A stretch of 64,000 nt of DNA from Parerythrobacter lacustris. GTDB taxonomy: Bacteria; Pseudomonadota; Alphaproteobacteria; Sphingomonadales; Sphingomonadaceae. The translations under genes were made by a program, and so were the position numbers. Location of the stretch: assembly GCF_024626475.1 (NCBI RefSeq), contig NZ_JANKHH010000007.1:372001-436000 (forward strand), written 5' to 3'. Shown piece by piece: positions 16,694 through 25,642 of this stretch (positions within the stretch are counted from its first letter, which is position 1; the number at the start of each line of letters is the position of its first letter). The notes under the pieces were generated by a model that worked only from the letters and a program-made list of their open reading frames with translations, had not been told where the DNA came from and searched no databases.

Positions 16694-18315
16694 TGCAGGG
16701 CACCACTTCCTTCCTTCGTCACCCTGGCCCCCGAGCCGGGGTCCCGCTTTCTTTTGGTGGTGCGCTCAAGGTAGCGGGACCCCGGATCAAGCCCGGGGTG
16801 ACGGTTGTTCTTTTGACTGCATTTCTCGCTTCACCGGCCTCCGCCTCCACCGGTGAAGCGGTCAACCCTTGGGTCGCGCTTGCCTATCTCGTCGCGGGTG
16901 TGTTCTTTATCCTTGCGCTCCGCGGGCTGTCTTCGCCTTCGACCAGCCGGACGGGTAACCGCTTCGGCATGGCGGGGATGCTGATCGCGGTCGCGACGAC
17001 CCTCATCACCCACGACATCGCCAACATTGTCGAGATCGGCATCGCCATCTTCGTGGGCGGCGCTTTCGGTCTGGTGGTCGCTCGCCGTATCGCGATGACC
17101 GCGATGCCCGAACTGGTCGCGGCGTTTCACAGCCTCGTCGGGCTGGCCGCGGTGCTGGTCGGCTGGGCGGCGTTCCTCAATCCCAGCGCATTCGGCATCG
17201 CCGTTCCGTCAGAAATGCTGAAGTTCGGTGCCGAGAATCCGCTGGCTGGGAAGCTGGTGCAGCCTATCAGCCTGATTGAGATGGGTCTGGGTGTCGCCAT
17301 TGGTGCGATCACCTTCAGCGGTTCGGTCATTGCGTTCGCCAAGCTGTCCGGAAAGATGAGCGGATCGCCGATCCTGCTTCCCGCTCGGCATGTCATAAAT
17401 CTCGGTGTTCTGGCTGTCATCCTGGCGCTTATCGCTTTTCTCTATTTCGGAGTCGGCGGCGTGCATGGTGACACGCAGCTCCATTATTTCATCGCAATCA
17501 CCGTGCTCGCCTTCCTCATCGGCTTCCTGCTGATCATCCCGATCGGCGGGGCGGACATGCCGGTGGTGGTCTCGATGCTCAACAGCTACTCCGGCTGGGC
17601 GGCGGCGGCGATGGGCTTCACGCTCGGCAATACGGCGATGATCATCACCGGGGCGCTGGTCGGCAGCTCGGGCGCGATCCTCAGCTACATCATGTGCCGC
17701 GCGATGAACCGCAGTTTTCTCAGCGTGATCGCGGGCGGATTCGGCGCGGAAAGCGGCGCGAGCGGCGGAGGCGGGGGCGAGCAACGTCCCTACAAGACCG
17801 GCAGCGCGGAAGACGCCGCCTTCATGCTCGAACAGGCGGAAAAGGTCATCGTCATCCCCGGCTACGGCATGGCGGTGGCGCAGGCGCAGCACGCGCTGCG
17901 CGAAATGACCGACGTGCTCGAGGAAAAGGGCATTGAGGTGAAGTTCGCGATTCACCCCGTGGCGGGCCGCATGCCGGGGCACATGAACGTGCTGCTAGCC
18001 GAAGCCAGCGTCGATTACGACAAGGTGTTCGAGCTGGAGGACATCAACAGCGAATTCGCTCAGTGCGATGTCGCCTTCATCATCGGCGCGAACGATGTGG
18101 TCAATCCGGCTGCCAAGACCGACAAAACCAGCCCGATTTATGGCATGCCGGTGTTCGATGTGGAAAAGGCCAAGCAGGTGTTCTTCATCAAGCGCAGCAT
18201 GGGCGGCGTCGGCTATGCCGGGGTCGACAACGACGTGTTCTACATGAACCAGACCGTGATGCTCCTCGCCGATGCGAAGAAGATGGTCGAGGAAATCGTG
18301 AAGGCGCTCGATTGA
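16693..18315 (+). CDS. pntB: NAD(P) transhydrogenase subunit beta
   Basis: Membrane part with about 9 helices, then the NADP(H)-binding domain III (IPGYGMAVAQAQHALREM, GRMPGHMNVLLAEA, GANDVVNPAA, KRSMGGVGYAGVDNDVF). From ATG 16693 the product has 540 residues, roughly 60 more than usual: the first ~57 residues before VNPWVALAYLVAG include translated family A repeat (HPGPRAGVPLSF...IKPGVT). A GTG at 16798 right at the end of the repeat would give 505 residues with the start TVVLLTAFLASPASAS. Which start is used is unresolved; ATG 16693 overlaps the pntAB stop. Confidence 0.93.
   Translation: MQGTTSFLRHPGPRAGVPLSFGGALKVAGPRIKPGVTVVLLTAFLASPASASTGEAVNPWVALAYLVAGVFFILALRGLSSPSTSRTGNRFGMAGMLIAVATTLITHDIANIVEIGIAIFVGGAFGLVVARRIAMTAMPELVAAFHSLVGLAAVLVGWAAFLNPSAFGIAVPSEMLKFGAENPLAGKLVQPISLIEMGLGVAIGAITFSGSVIAFAKLSGKMSGSPILLPARHVINLGVLAVILALIAFLYFGVGGVHGDTQLHYFIAITVLAFLIGFLLIIPIGGADMPVVVSMLNSYSGWAAAAMGFTLGNTAMIITGALVGSSGAILSYIMCRAMNRSFLSVIAGGFGAESGASGGGGGEQRPYKTGSAEDAAFMLEQAEKVIVIPGYGMAVAQAQHALREMTDVLEEKGIEVKFAIHPVAGRMPGHMNVLLAEASVDYDKVFELEDINSEFAQCDVAFIIGANDVVNPAAKTDKTSPIYGMPVFDVEKAKQVFFIKRSMGGVGYAGVDNDVFYMNQTVMLLADAKKMVEEIVKALD
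16717..16803. repeat. Palindromic repeat, family A copy 5, inside the pntB reading frame
   Basis: It begins CGTCACCCTGG and ends CCGGGGTGACG, with inner arms GGTCCCGCT and AGCGGGACCCC, matching copies near 6.7-8.2 kb. The unit is 87 bases, a multiple of three, and has no stop in the pntB frame, so it lies between the coupled ATG (16693) and the first helix without breaking the frame. Confidence 0.85.
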
Positions 18316-18332
18316 CCCGGAACGACAAATCA

Positions 18333-18413
18333 TCATTGCGAGCGAAGCGAAGCAATCCAGAGCAGCACGTTGCAGCACTGGATTGCCGCGCGACTTTCAG
18401 TCGCTCGCAATGA
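18333..18413. repeat. Palindromic repeat, family B copy 2
   Basis: The inverted ends are TCATTGCGA (18333-18341) and TCGCAATGA (18405-18413); inner arms GCAATCCAG and CTGGATTGC match those of copy 1 at 8256-8350. Its right end contains the ATG used by the next gene. Confidence 0.85.
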
Positions 18414-18742
18414 CGAAGAAGCTGATCCTTGCCCTGTTGGGAGCACTCCTCCTCACCGGCTGCGTCGAGAAGATCGCCGAGAGCAAGGTCAAGTCGGCGC
18501 TGCTCGATGCCGGGCTCTCCGAACGCAACTCCGCCTGTATGGCGCAGCGCATGGTCGACCGGCTGACCATCTCCCAGCTTCGCAAGCTCGAACAGCTCAA
18601 GCCGCGCAAGGGCGAACCCAAACGGCCGACCACCTTGAGCGGCTATGTCGAGCGGGTGCGCCGGGTGGGCGATGTCGAGGTGCTGACGGTCACCTCGAGT
18701 TCTGCGGCAATCTGCGCGGTCGGGCTGGATCAAGCCGACTGA
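18410..18742 (+). CDS. Small lipoprotein, unrecognised
   Basis: 110 residues from ATG 18410. A lipoprotein signal is clear: TKKLILALLGALLLTGC, with the modified Cys at about residue 19. The rest is charged and helical (EKIAESKVKSALLDAG, LRKLEQLKPRKGEPKRP), ending in a beta segment with one Cys. No family recognised. The ATG lies within the last bases of family B repeat copy 2. Stop TGA 18740-18742 abuts the stop of the convergent DUF2147 gene (TGATCA). Confidence 0.65.
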   Translation: MTKKLILALLGALLLTGCVEKIAESKVKSALLDAGLSERNSACMAQRMVDRLTISQLRKLEQLKPRKGEPKRPTTLSGYVERVRRVGDVEVLTVTSSSAAICAVGLDQAD

Positions 18743-19160
18743 TCAGGCACGGGTCCAGGTGACCGTGCGGCAGATCACCATCACGCAGCCCTTGACCTTG
18801 AGCTGGTTCCCGTCGCGCCGGATGTCGGCGTTGAAATAGCGACCGTCCTGCGGGCTGTAGCCCTTGCCTTCGTAGCTATCCTTGTCGGCCTTGAGGTCCC
18901 AGAAGATCCGCAGGCCGAGCAGCTTACGGCTCCGCAGATCCTTTTTGGGGTTCTTGCTATCGCGCGCGCCGCCTGCCGGTTCGGCGACGAGGAAGCGGTC
19001 GATCTTGCCGCACATCGCGCTGCCGCACTGGTAGAAGCTGATCACCGACTTTCCGTCGTCGGTCTTCCATTTGCCCGCGATGGAAGCTGGCGCGGCCACC
19101 GCAGGAGTCGCGAGGCCAAAGGCAGTCAGTGCAGCAAGGGTCGTCAGGGAAAGTCGCATG
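18743..19160 (-). CDS. DUF2147 domain-containing exported protein
   Basis: 138 residues from ATG 19160. A signal peptide of ~22 residues (MRLSLTTLAALTAFG to AVAA) is followed by the DUF2147 pattern: IAGKWKTDDGKSVISFYQC, CGKIDRFL, a G-x-x-I-FWDL block, GKGYSPQDGRYFNADI and GCVMVICRTVTW. The frame extends upstream but ATG 19160 gives a proper signal sequence. Function of the family is not established; the fold is likely a small periplasmic beta-barrel. Confidence 0.85.
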
Positions 19161-19260
19161 GGCACTCCTACATCGGGCCGGTTATCGCATTTCTCACCGC
19201 AACCCGTCTTGGTTTCGCAGCGGATTTGTCGCACAGTGTAGCGACAATGGGAGAGATTGC

Positions 19261-20472
19261 ATGTCGAGAATGAACTTCGGATGGCTGGCGGCCGCTTCGG
19301 CGATCGTAATCGCGCAGCCGCTCGCCGCCAAGACGGTCGAAGTCTCTGCGGGCGAGGGCGCGCAGGAGCGGTTGCAGGAAGCGCTGATCCTCGCCGAAGC
19401 AGGGGATGAGGTTGTGCTGGGTGCGGGCCGCTTCGTGCTGACCGACGGGCTCAGCCTCGATATCGACGGAGTAACCCTGCGCGGGGCAGGAATGGACGAG
19501 ACGGTGCTGGACTTCACCACCCAGCAGGGTTCGGGCGAAGGGCTCTTGGTGACCAGCGACAATGTGACGCTGCGCGACTTCGCGCTCGAGAACCCCAAGG
19601 GCGACGGGGTCAAATCGAAGGGCGCGGACAACATCGTCTACCACCGCATCCGCGTGACCTGGACGGGCGGGCCGGACGCGAACAACGGCGCCTACGGCAT
19701 CTACCCGGTCGAAAGCACCGGGGTGCTGGTTAGTGGCTCAAAAGTCTCGGGCGCGTCCGACGCAGGGATCTATGTCGGGCAGAGCAAAGACATCACCGTG
19801 CGCAATTCGATCGTCGAGGCGAATGTCGCCGGGATCGAGATCGAGAACAGCCGCAACGCGCTGGTCGAAAACAACATTGCCACTCGCAACACCGGCGGGC
19901 TGCTGGTGTTCGACCTGCCCAACCTTCCGGTGATGGGCGGCGGCAATGTGGTGCTGCGGCGCAATCTGGTGGTCGATAACGACACCGCCAACTTTGCTCC
20001 ACCTGGCAATATCGTCGCCGGCGTGCGCCGCGGAACGGGCATCCTGGTGATGGCCAACGACGGCGTGTTGATCGAAGGCAACATCCTCGAGAACAACCCG
20101 ACCGCACATATCATGGTCGTGGCCTACAGCCTGAAATTCGACGACGCGACCTACAATCCCTACGCCCGCAACGTCGTGGTAGGAGACAACATGTTCGGTC
20201 GCGGCGGAGACGATCCGCAGCTGGACGGCAAGGAAATGCTGCTTGCGGCGTTCGGCGGGGCACTGCCGCCGGTAATGTGGGACGGCATCGTCGAGAGTGA
20301 CAACGGGCTCCGCGTTGCCGATGGGGTGGCGGGCTGGACGCTCAATCTCAAGACCCCCGGGCAGGACATGGCCACGGCGCAGCCCGGCCCGCTCGACGTC
20401 CCCACGCCGGACGGGGCTTTCGCCCTCGAATCGGTCGGAGCCCCTGCCGAGCTGGAATCGCGGATCAAGTGA
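19261..20472 (+). CDS. Exported parallel beta-helix repeat protein
   Basis: 403 residues from ATG 19261, preceded by GGGAGAG. A signal peptide (FGWLAAASAIVIAQPLAA) is followed by short repeats typical of right-handed beta-helices: V-T-L-R-G/D-x, V-V-L-R-R-N-L-V-V, I-L-V-M-A-N-D-G-V-L-I-E-G-N-I. These stacks occur in pectate-lyase-like proteins and sugar epimerases; no catalytic site is recognised. With the diheme cytochrome next to it, it matches a pair known from Hyphomonas and Shewanella (TIGR03805/TIGR03806 type) of unknown function. Confidence 0.8.
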   Translation: MSRMNFGWLAAASAIVIAQPLAAKTVEVSAGEGAQERLQEALILAEAGDEVVLGAGRFVLTDGLSLDIDGVTLRGAGMDETVLDFTTQQGSGEGLLVTSDNVTLRDFALENPKGDGVKSKGADNIVYHRIRVTWTGGPDANNGAYGIYPVESTGVLVSGSKVSGASDAGIYVGQSKDITVRNSIVEANVAGIEIENSRNALVENNIATRNTGGLLVFDLPNLPVMGGGNVVLRRNLVVDNDTANFAPPGNIVAGVRRGTGILVMANDGVLIEGNILENNPTAHIMVVAYSLKFDDATYNPYARNVVVGDNMFGRGGDDPQLDGKEMLLAAFGGALPPVMWDGIVESDNGLRVADGVAGWTLNLKTPGQDMATAQPGPLDVPTPDGAFALESVGAPAELESRIK

Positions 20473-21494
20473 GGCGTCTGGCCTTCGCTTGTGCGCTTGC
20501 CGCCCTCGTATTGACGGGGGCCGCCAGCGTGCGCGCGACGGGCCAGAATGCGGTCGTGCAGGCGGCGATCAGCGAGGACTCGCTCCCTCGCACGCTGTCC
20601 GAATACGGTTTCTTCGCCGGCAGTCCCGACCGGCCGGAGCCGAGCCTGATCCGCTACGGCCTGCGCAATCCGCTGTTTTCCGACTATGCCGAAAAGACGC
20701 GCTTCATCCACCTGCCGGAAGGGGCGCAGTTCAGGGTCGGCTCGGACGGGCGGATCGAGTTTCCTGTCGGCACCGCATTGATCAAGAGCTTCGGCTACCG
20801 AAGCGATAGTGGTACGCTCGACACGCTCGAAACGCGCGTGTTGCTGCACCGCGCGGACGGCTGGATCGCGCTGCCCTATGTGTGGAACGCCGAGCGAACC
20901 GACGCGGTGCTCAAGGTCGCGGGCACGCGCATCCCGGTCACTTTCGAGGATCCTTCGGGTGAAAGCCATTCGATCAGCTACGGCGTGCCGAACAAGAACC
21001 TGTGCAAGCAATGCCATAGCCGCGACGGCGAATTGTCCCCCATCGGCCCGGTCTGGCCCGATATGGAGTTCGAGCGCGAGAGCGACCGTGAGCGCCTGAA
21101 AGTGCAGGCAAGATTTCCGAAGAACGGGCTCTATGCCATGGCCCGGTGGGACGACCCTACCGAGACGCTGGCCGAGCGTGCGGGTGCTTATCTCTATGCC
21201 AATTGCGCGCATTGCCACAGCCGCAGCGGCGCGGCGAGCAACAGCGGGCTGTTCTACGATGAGCCGGTCGGAGACCATCCGGCGAGCGGCTATCTCAAGC
21301 GTCCTGTCGCGGCGGGGCGGGGCAGCGGATCTTACGATTTCATCATCGAGCCGGGCCATCCGGAACGCTCGATCCTGCTGTACCGGATGCACAGCCTCGA
21401 TCCGGGCGTTGCCATGCCCGAGATCGGCCGCGCGACGGTGCATAAGGAAGGTATGACGCTGCTCACGCAGTGGATCGCGGAGATGGAGCCATGA
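20469..21494 (+). CDS. Exported diheme c-type cytochrome, SO2930 family
   Basis: 341 residues from GTG 20469, overlapping the beta-helix stop as GTGA. It has a signal peptide of ~23 residues and two heme c motifs, CKQCH at 179-183 and CAHCH at 246-250. The N-terminal third (LSEYGFFAGSPDRPEPSL, YGLRNPLFSDYAEKTRF, FPVGTALIKSFGY) is the conserved domain of the SO2930 family. It ends with the cytochrome fold and an M near AMPEIGR as a possible axial ligand. Its stop overlaps the ATG of the hydrolase gene, so the three genes form one unit. Confidence 0.88.
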   Translation: MRRLAFACALAALVLTGAASVRATGQNAVVQAAISEDSLPRTLSEYGFFAGSPDRPEPSLIRYGLRNPLFSDYAEKTRFIHLPEGAQFRVGSDGRIEFPVGTALIKSFGYRSDSGTLDTLETRVLLHRADGWIALPYVWNAERTDAVLKVAGTRIPVTFEDPSGESHSISYGVPNKNLCKQCHSRDGELSPIGPVWPDMEFERESDRERLKVQARFPKNGLYAMARWDDPTETLAERAGAYLYANCAHCHSRSGAASNSGLFYDEPVGDHPASGYLKRPVAAGRGSGSYDFIIEPGHPERSILLYRMHSLDPGVAMPEIGRATVHKEGMTLLTQWIAEMEP

Positions 21495-22468
21495 AGCGCC
21501 TGCTCAAGATCGTCGGTGTGCTTGCTGCGGTGCTGGTGGTCGCGTTTTTCGTCTTGCGAACGCCCGACACCGATCCGGTCGAAATGCGCGCCAAATACGG
21601 CGCTGCACCGTCGCAATTCGTCGAGCTGCCCAACGGAGCAAAGGTGCACCTGCGCGACGAAGGACCGCGCGATGCGCCCGCGATCATCCTCCTGCATGGC
21701 TCGAATTCCGACCTCCACACCTGGCAACCGTGGGTCGACGGGCTCAAGGCGGACTATCGCGTGATCCGCTTCGACCAGCCGGGCCACGGGCTGACGGGGG
21801 CCATCCCCGGCGGCGACTATTCGATTCCGACCTATGTCGAAACGATCGACGAGGTGGCCGACGCGCTCGGTCTCGAGCGCTTCATCCTCGGCGGCAATTC
21901 GATGGGCGGCGGGCACACGCTGCATTATGCGTTGGCGCACCCAGAGCGGGTGCAGGCGATGATCCTCGTCGATGCCTCGGGCCCCCCAAGGATGCAGAGC
22001 GCGGATAAGGACGAAGGCGGCAATATCGGCTTCACCATCGCCCCCACGCCGGTGCTCAACCAGCTGATGAAGCACATAACGCCGCGCAGCGTGGTTGAGC
22101 AGAGCCTTTCGCAGAGCGTCAGCAATCAGGCGATCGTCACCTCCCAAGCGGTCGACCGGTACTGGGAATTGCTGCGCTATCCGGGCAATCGCGAAGCCAC
22201 GATCTTCCGGTTCAGCCAGGACTATGAACCGCTGACCGAGGCGCAGCTATCGGGTCTGGCGATGCCCGCGCTCATCCTGTGGGGCGAGGAGGATCGCCTG
22301 ATCCCGCTCTCGGCCGGGCAATGGTTGAACGAGAAGCTGCCAGACGCCGAGTTCCACGCGCTGAAGGGCATCGGCCATCTGCCGATGGAAGAGGCACCGG
22401 AGGACTCGCTCGCGGCGCTGCGCGGCTGGCTGGTGGAGGGCGGATTTACCAAAACTACGGGAAATTAA
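21491..22468 (+). CDS. Membrane-anchored alpha/beta hydrolase
   Basis: 325 residues. One N-terminal hydrophobic segment (IVGVLAAVLVVAFFVL, residues 8-23) tethers an alpha/beta-hydrolase fold: oxyanion HG at 69-70, nucleophile elbow GNSMGG at 135-140 (Ser137), acid in WGEEDRLIP, and His in KGIGHLPMEE. The lid region is AAA helical and hydrophobic. Substrate unknown. ATG 21491 overlaps the upstream stop (ATGA). It is the third gene of the beta-helix/cytochrome unit. Confidence 0.87.
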   Translation: MKRLLKIVGVLAAVLVVAFFVLRTPDTDPVEMRAKYGAAPSQFVELPNGAKVHLRDEGPRDAPAIILLHGSNSDLHTWQPWVDGLKADYRVIRFDQPGHGLTGAIPGGDYSIPTYVETIDEVADALGLERFILGGNSMGGGHTLHYALAHPERVQAMILVDASGPPRMQSADKDEGGNIGFTIAPTPVLNQLMKHITPRSVVEQSLSQSVSNQAIVTSQAVDRYWELLRYPGNREATIFRFSQDYEPLTEAQLSGLAMPALILWGEEDRLIPLSAGQWLNEKLPDAEFHALKGIGHLPMEEAPEDSLAALRGWLVEGGFTKTTGN

Positions 22469-22566
22469 TTCACTCCCGCGCGTTCAAGTCGGTTAAAGCC
22501 AATCGAAACCATCAACGGTATCTGCAAATAGACCGGGTTCAGGGCCCGGAGACGAGGGAATAACGC

Positions 22567-23265
22567 GTGCGCAAGCTTGGGCTGATCGGGGGGATGAGCT
22601 GGGTCTCCACCCGAACCTATTACGAAGCGATCAATCTCTCGGTGCAGAAGCGCGCCGGGGCGATGAGCAGTGCACCGCTGCTGATCGAAAGTCTCGATTT
22701 CCGCGAACTGTCCGGCCTGCTAAGCAGCGAGGACTGGGGTCGCGCGGCCGGCATATTGGTCGATTCCGCCCGGCGGCTCGAGGGCGCGGGTGCCCAGGGG
22801 CTGGTCATCGCCGCCAATTCGATGCACCGAGAGTACGATCGGGTTGCCGAAGCGGTCGCCATCCCCGTGCTCCACATCGCCGATTGCGTCGGGCGCAGGA
22901 TGGCGGCGGACAAGGTAACCAACGCGGCACTGATCGGCACCCGCAACGTGATGACCGAGAGCTTCTACCGCCAGCGACTGGTGAGCCACGGGATCGATCT
23001 GTTGCCGCCCGATATGGCGAATGTCGAAGTGCTCGATCGCTATATTTACGACGAACTCATGCTGGGCAAGGCGACCCGCGATGCGGAACGCGCGCTAAAG
23101 ACGATCATCACCCAGAAGGAACAGGCCGGGGCGAAAGCCATCGTCCTGGCATGCACCGAGCTGGAAATGGTGGTCGACGTCAAGGCGAACGTGCTGCCGA
23201 TCTACGATTCCGCGCGCATCCACTGCGCTGCGGCGGCGGACTGGATCTTCGGCACCGACTTCTGA
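22567..23265 (+). CDS. Aspartate/glutamate racemase family protein lacking the first catalytic Cys
   Basis: 232 residues from GTG 22567. Asp/Glu racemase superfamily: KLGLIGGMSWVST at the start, then ANSMH at 83-87 and ACTELEM with Cys196. Two-cysteine racemases have Cys at position 83 of this alignment; here Ala is found, followed by N-S-M-H. E. coli YgeA, which has Thr at this place, still racemises some L-amino acids, so activity is possible but of a different type. The GGMSW opening is typical of the YgeA-like branch. A 98-base gap precedes it. Confidence 0.85.
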   Translation: MRKLGLIGGMSWVSTRTYYEAINLSVQKRAGAMSSAPLLIESLDFRELSGLLSSEDWGRAAGILVDSARRLEGAGAQGLVIAANSMHREYDRVAEAVAIPVLHIADCVGRRMAADKVTNAALIGTRNVMTESFYRQRLVSHGIDLLPPDMANVEVLDRYIYDELMLGKATRDAERALKTIITQKEQAGAKAIVLACTELEMVVDVKANVLPIYDSARIHCAAAADWIFGTDF

Positions 23266-23332
23266 TCGCCGTGCAGCGTTGCCCGATTGTTCCCGTTGTC
23301 GATAGCACGGTGGTGGCCTAGGCCGCTGGCCG

Positions 23333-24490
23333 ATGACCCGCGCAACCTTTGCCGCCGATCCGCTCCACAGCCGCGGGCGCGAATTCCCCGAGAACCGTGA
23401 CGGCGCGCGCGGGCCGCGCAGCGAGTTCCAGCGTGACCGCGACCGGATCATCCATTCGATCGCATTCCGCCGGCTGCGCTCGAAAACGCAGGTCTTCATC
23501 GCGCCCGACGGGGACCATTATCGCACCCGGCTGACGCATAGTCTGGAGGTCGCGCAGATCGGGCGGGTGATCGCGCGCGCGCTCGGGCTGGACGAAGACC
23601 TGACGGAGGCATTGTGCCTCGCGCACGACATCGGCCACCCGCCGTTCGGCCATGCAGGCGAGAAGGCGCTATCACAGGCGAGCGCCCGGCATGGCGGATT
23701 CGACCACAACGCCCAGTCGCTACGCACGCTGATGCGGCTTGAAAGCCCCTATTGCGACCATCCGGGTCTCAATCTGACGTGGGACCTGCTGGAAGGGCTG
23801 GCCAAGCACAATGGCCCGACCCCGGCGGACAACTGGGCGCTGGAAGAGCTCGACCGGGCGTTCGACCTCGAGCTCGATCGCTGGCCCAGCCTCGAAGCGC
23901 AGGTCGCTGCGGTGGCGGACGACATCGCCTATGACAACCACGACATCGACGACGGCTTGCGGGCGGGCTTCCTGGTGCTCGACCAGCTGCTCGACATCGA
24001 TTTCGTCGCAGACCAGTGGCGGGCGGTCGAGCGGCGCTTTCCCGCTGCGCCGCAGGATCGCAAGCTGCGTGAGCTCATTCGCGGGCAGATCGGTCTGATG
24101 GTCAACGACGTGATTGGGCACACGCAGGCGCAAACCGAGGGGGTTGTCGCGCTCGAGGAAATTCGCGGGGCTGGCAGGTCGCTATCGGGTTTTTCGCCCG
24201 GGATGGCGGCGCAGGAACGGGTGCTCAAGCGCTTCATGTATGACAATCTCTATTACCACCCCGAACAACTGGCGACGGCGGAGAAGGCGCGCGAAGTGGT
24301 GGCGCGGCTCTATGCCGCCTACGACCAGGATGCGCGCCTGCTGGGTGCGTGGCGGGACGCATTGCCCGATGTCGAACCGGCGCGCAGCCGCCACATCGCG
24401 GACTATATCGCCGGCATGACCGACCGCTATGCAATCGACCAGTATGAGCGGATCTATGGCCGCAAGCCCCACGGGTTGAGCAATGTCTGA
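23333..24490 (+). CDS. Deoxyguanosinetriphosphate triphosphohydrolase-like protein
   Basis: 385 residues, HD-domain dNTPase of the dGTPase family. Metal motif: H69 in [10 protein letters not shown] at 98-99 in [11 protein letters not shown], and D in [14 protein letters not shown]. The N-terminal [20 protein letters not shown] is the conserved signature. It hydrolyses dNTPs to the nucleoside and triphosphate. Its 3' end overlaps the next gene by 8 bases. In alphaproteobacteria the family usually has a housekeeping nucleotide-pool role. Confidence 0.93.
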   Translation: MTRATFAADPLHSRGREFPENRDGARGPRSEFQRDRDRIIHSIAFRRLRSKTQVFIAPDGDHYRTRLTHSLEVAQIGRVIARALGLDEDLTEALCLAHDIGHPPFGHAGEKALSQASARHGGFDHNAQSLRTLMRLESPYCDHPGLNLTWDLLEGLAKHNGPTPADNWALEELDRAFDLELDRWPSLEAQVAAVADDIAYDNHDIDDGLRAGFLVLDQLLDIDFVADQWRAVERRFPAAPQDRKLRELIRGQIGLMVNDVIGHTQAQTEGVVALEEIRGAGRSLSGFSPGMAAQERVLKRFMYDNLYYHPEQLATAEKAREVVARLYAAYDQDARLLGAWRDALPDVEPARSRHIADYIAGMTDRYAIDQYERIYGRKPHGLSNV

Positions 24491-25190
24491 GCAGGTTAGG
24501 ATAGCGCTTGTCGGTGCGACCGGTCTGGTCGGGCGGGCGATCATCGAGCAATCGGTCGGGCGCGCGGATTACCGCTTGCTTGCGCTAGCGCGGCGCGAAG
24601 TGCCGGTGCCGACGGGCGCAACGATGGATGTCGTGGTGGCCGAACCTACGGCATGGGGCGAGGTGATGGGCAAGTTCCGACCGCAAGTGCTCATCAGCGC
24701 GCTGGGCACCACTATCGGCAAGATGGGCGGTGACAAGGATGCGTTCCGTGCGATCGACTTCGATCTCGTGGTCGATACCGCCCGCGCGGCGCACGAGCAC
24801 GGGGTCGAGCGCTGCGTCGTGGTCAGTTCGGTCAATGCCGATCCGCGCGCGAAAATGTTTTACCCCAAGGTGAAGGGCGAAGCCGAACAAGCGCTGATGA
24901 AGATCGGCTTCAAGCGGCTCGACCTGTTGCGGCCCGGCCTGTTGCGCGGCAAACGGGCAGATGATCCACGCTTTCTGGAAAAGGCGGCGATGGTGGTCAG
25001 TCCGCTGACGGACCTCTTGATGCAGGGCAAATATCGTTCGCTGCGCTCGATCTCCGCGCAGGATGTGGCGCAGGCCGCGCTGGTGCTGGCGCACCGCAAG
25101 GCGAACGGGCGTTTTAGCCACGAACACGACGCGCTCAAACTCGCGGCGGGGGAACTGCCCCGCCTGTCCGGTGCGGTAGGAGAAGCATGA
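24483..25190 (+). CDS. NAD(P)-binding Rossmann-fold protein (atypical SDR, HTATIP2-like)
   Basis: 235 residues. Dinucleotide motif GATGLVG at 11-17; the catalytic region has [25 protein letters not shown], with a Y-x-x-x-K, in the manner of oxidoreductase HTR/HTATIP2-type proteins. LRPGLLRG follows. No substrate can be named. It overlaps both the dGTPase (8 bases) and the following ABA4-like gene (4 bases). Confidence 0.82.
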   Translation: MSEQVRIALVGATGLVGRAIIEQSVGRADYRLLALARREVPVPTGATMDVVVAEPTAWGEVMGKFRPQVLISALGTTIGKMGGDKDAFRAIDFDLVVDTARAAHEHGVERCVVVSSVNADPRAKMFYPKVKGEAEQALMKIGFKRLDLLRPGLLRGKRADDPRFLEKAAMVVSPLTDLLMQGKYRSLRSISAQDVAQAALVLAHRKANGRFSHEHDALKLAAGELPRLSGAVGEA

Positions 25191-25642
25191 TGTGGGACGG
25201 GATATTCGGAGCGGTGAACCTCATCGCACTGGTTGCTTGGATCGGCCTGATCCTCCTGCCGCGATGGCCGACTTTGCTGACCTTCATTCTCTACCTCGGG
25301 GTCGGGCTGTTGTGCGCGATCTACGCCGTATTCCTCGTCTCGATTGTCGGCGGCTGGATTGATCCGGTCGGCCCGGCCGATACGGCGGCGAATTTCTCGA
25401 CCATCGAAGGGGTGCGCGGAATTTTCCTCAGCGACGGCGGGGTAACGGTGGGCTGGACGCACTACCTCGCCTTCGACCTCTTCGTCGGCCTGTGGATCGC
25501 CAAGGATGCCGACGCCAAGGGGTTCAACCGTATTGTGCAGGCACCGATCCTGCTCGCGACGTTCCTTGCCGGGCCAATCGGCCTGCTCGTTTGGCTGATC
25601 GTGCGGGAAAAGCGCGCCCGGCAGGCGGGGAGGGCGCGCTGA
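25187..25642 (+). CDS. ABA4-like family membrane protein
   Basis: 151 residues with four hydrophobic segments (IFGAVNLIALVAWIGLILL, LLTFILYLGVGLLCAIYAVFLV, GWTHYLAFDLFVGLWIA and LLATFLAGPIGLLVWLIV). The WTHYLAFDLFVGLWIAKD block and the loop GVRGIFLSDGGV are signatures of ABA4-like (DUF4281) proteins; the plant member is needed for neoxanthin synthesis. A carotenoid-related role is possible in a pigmented sphingomonad but is inference only. Confidence 0.85.
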   Translation: MMWDGIFGAVNLIALVAWIGLILLPRWPTLLTFILYLGVGLLCAIYAVFLVSIVGGWIDPVGPADTAANFSTIEGVRGIFLSDGGVTVGWTHYLAFDLFVGLWIAKDADAKGFNRIVQAPILLATFLAGPIGLLVWLIVREKRARQAGRAR

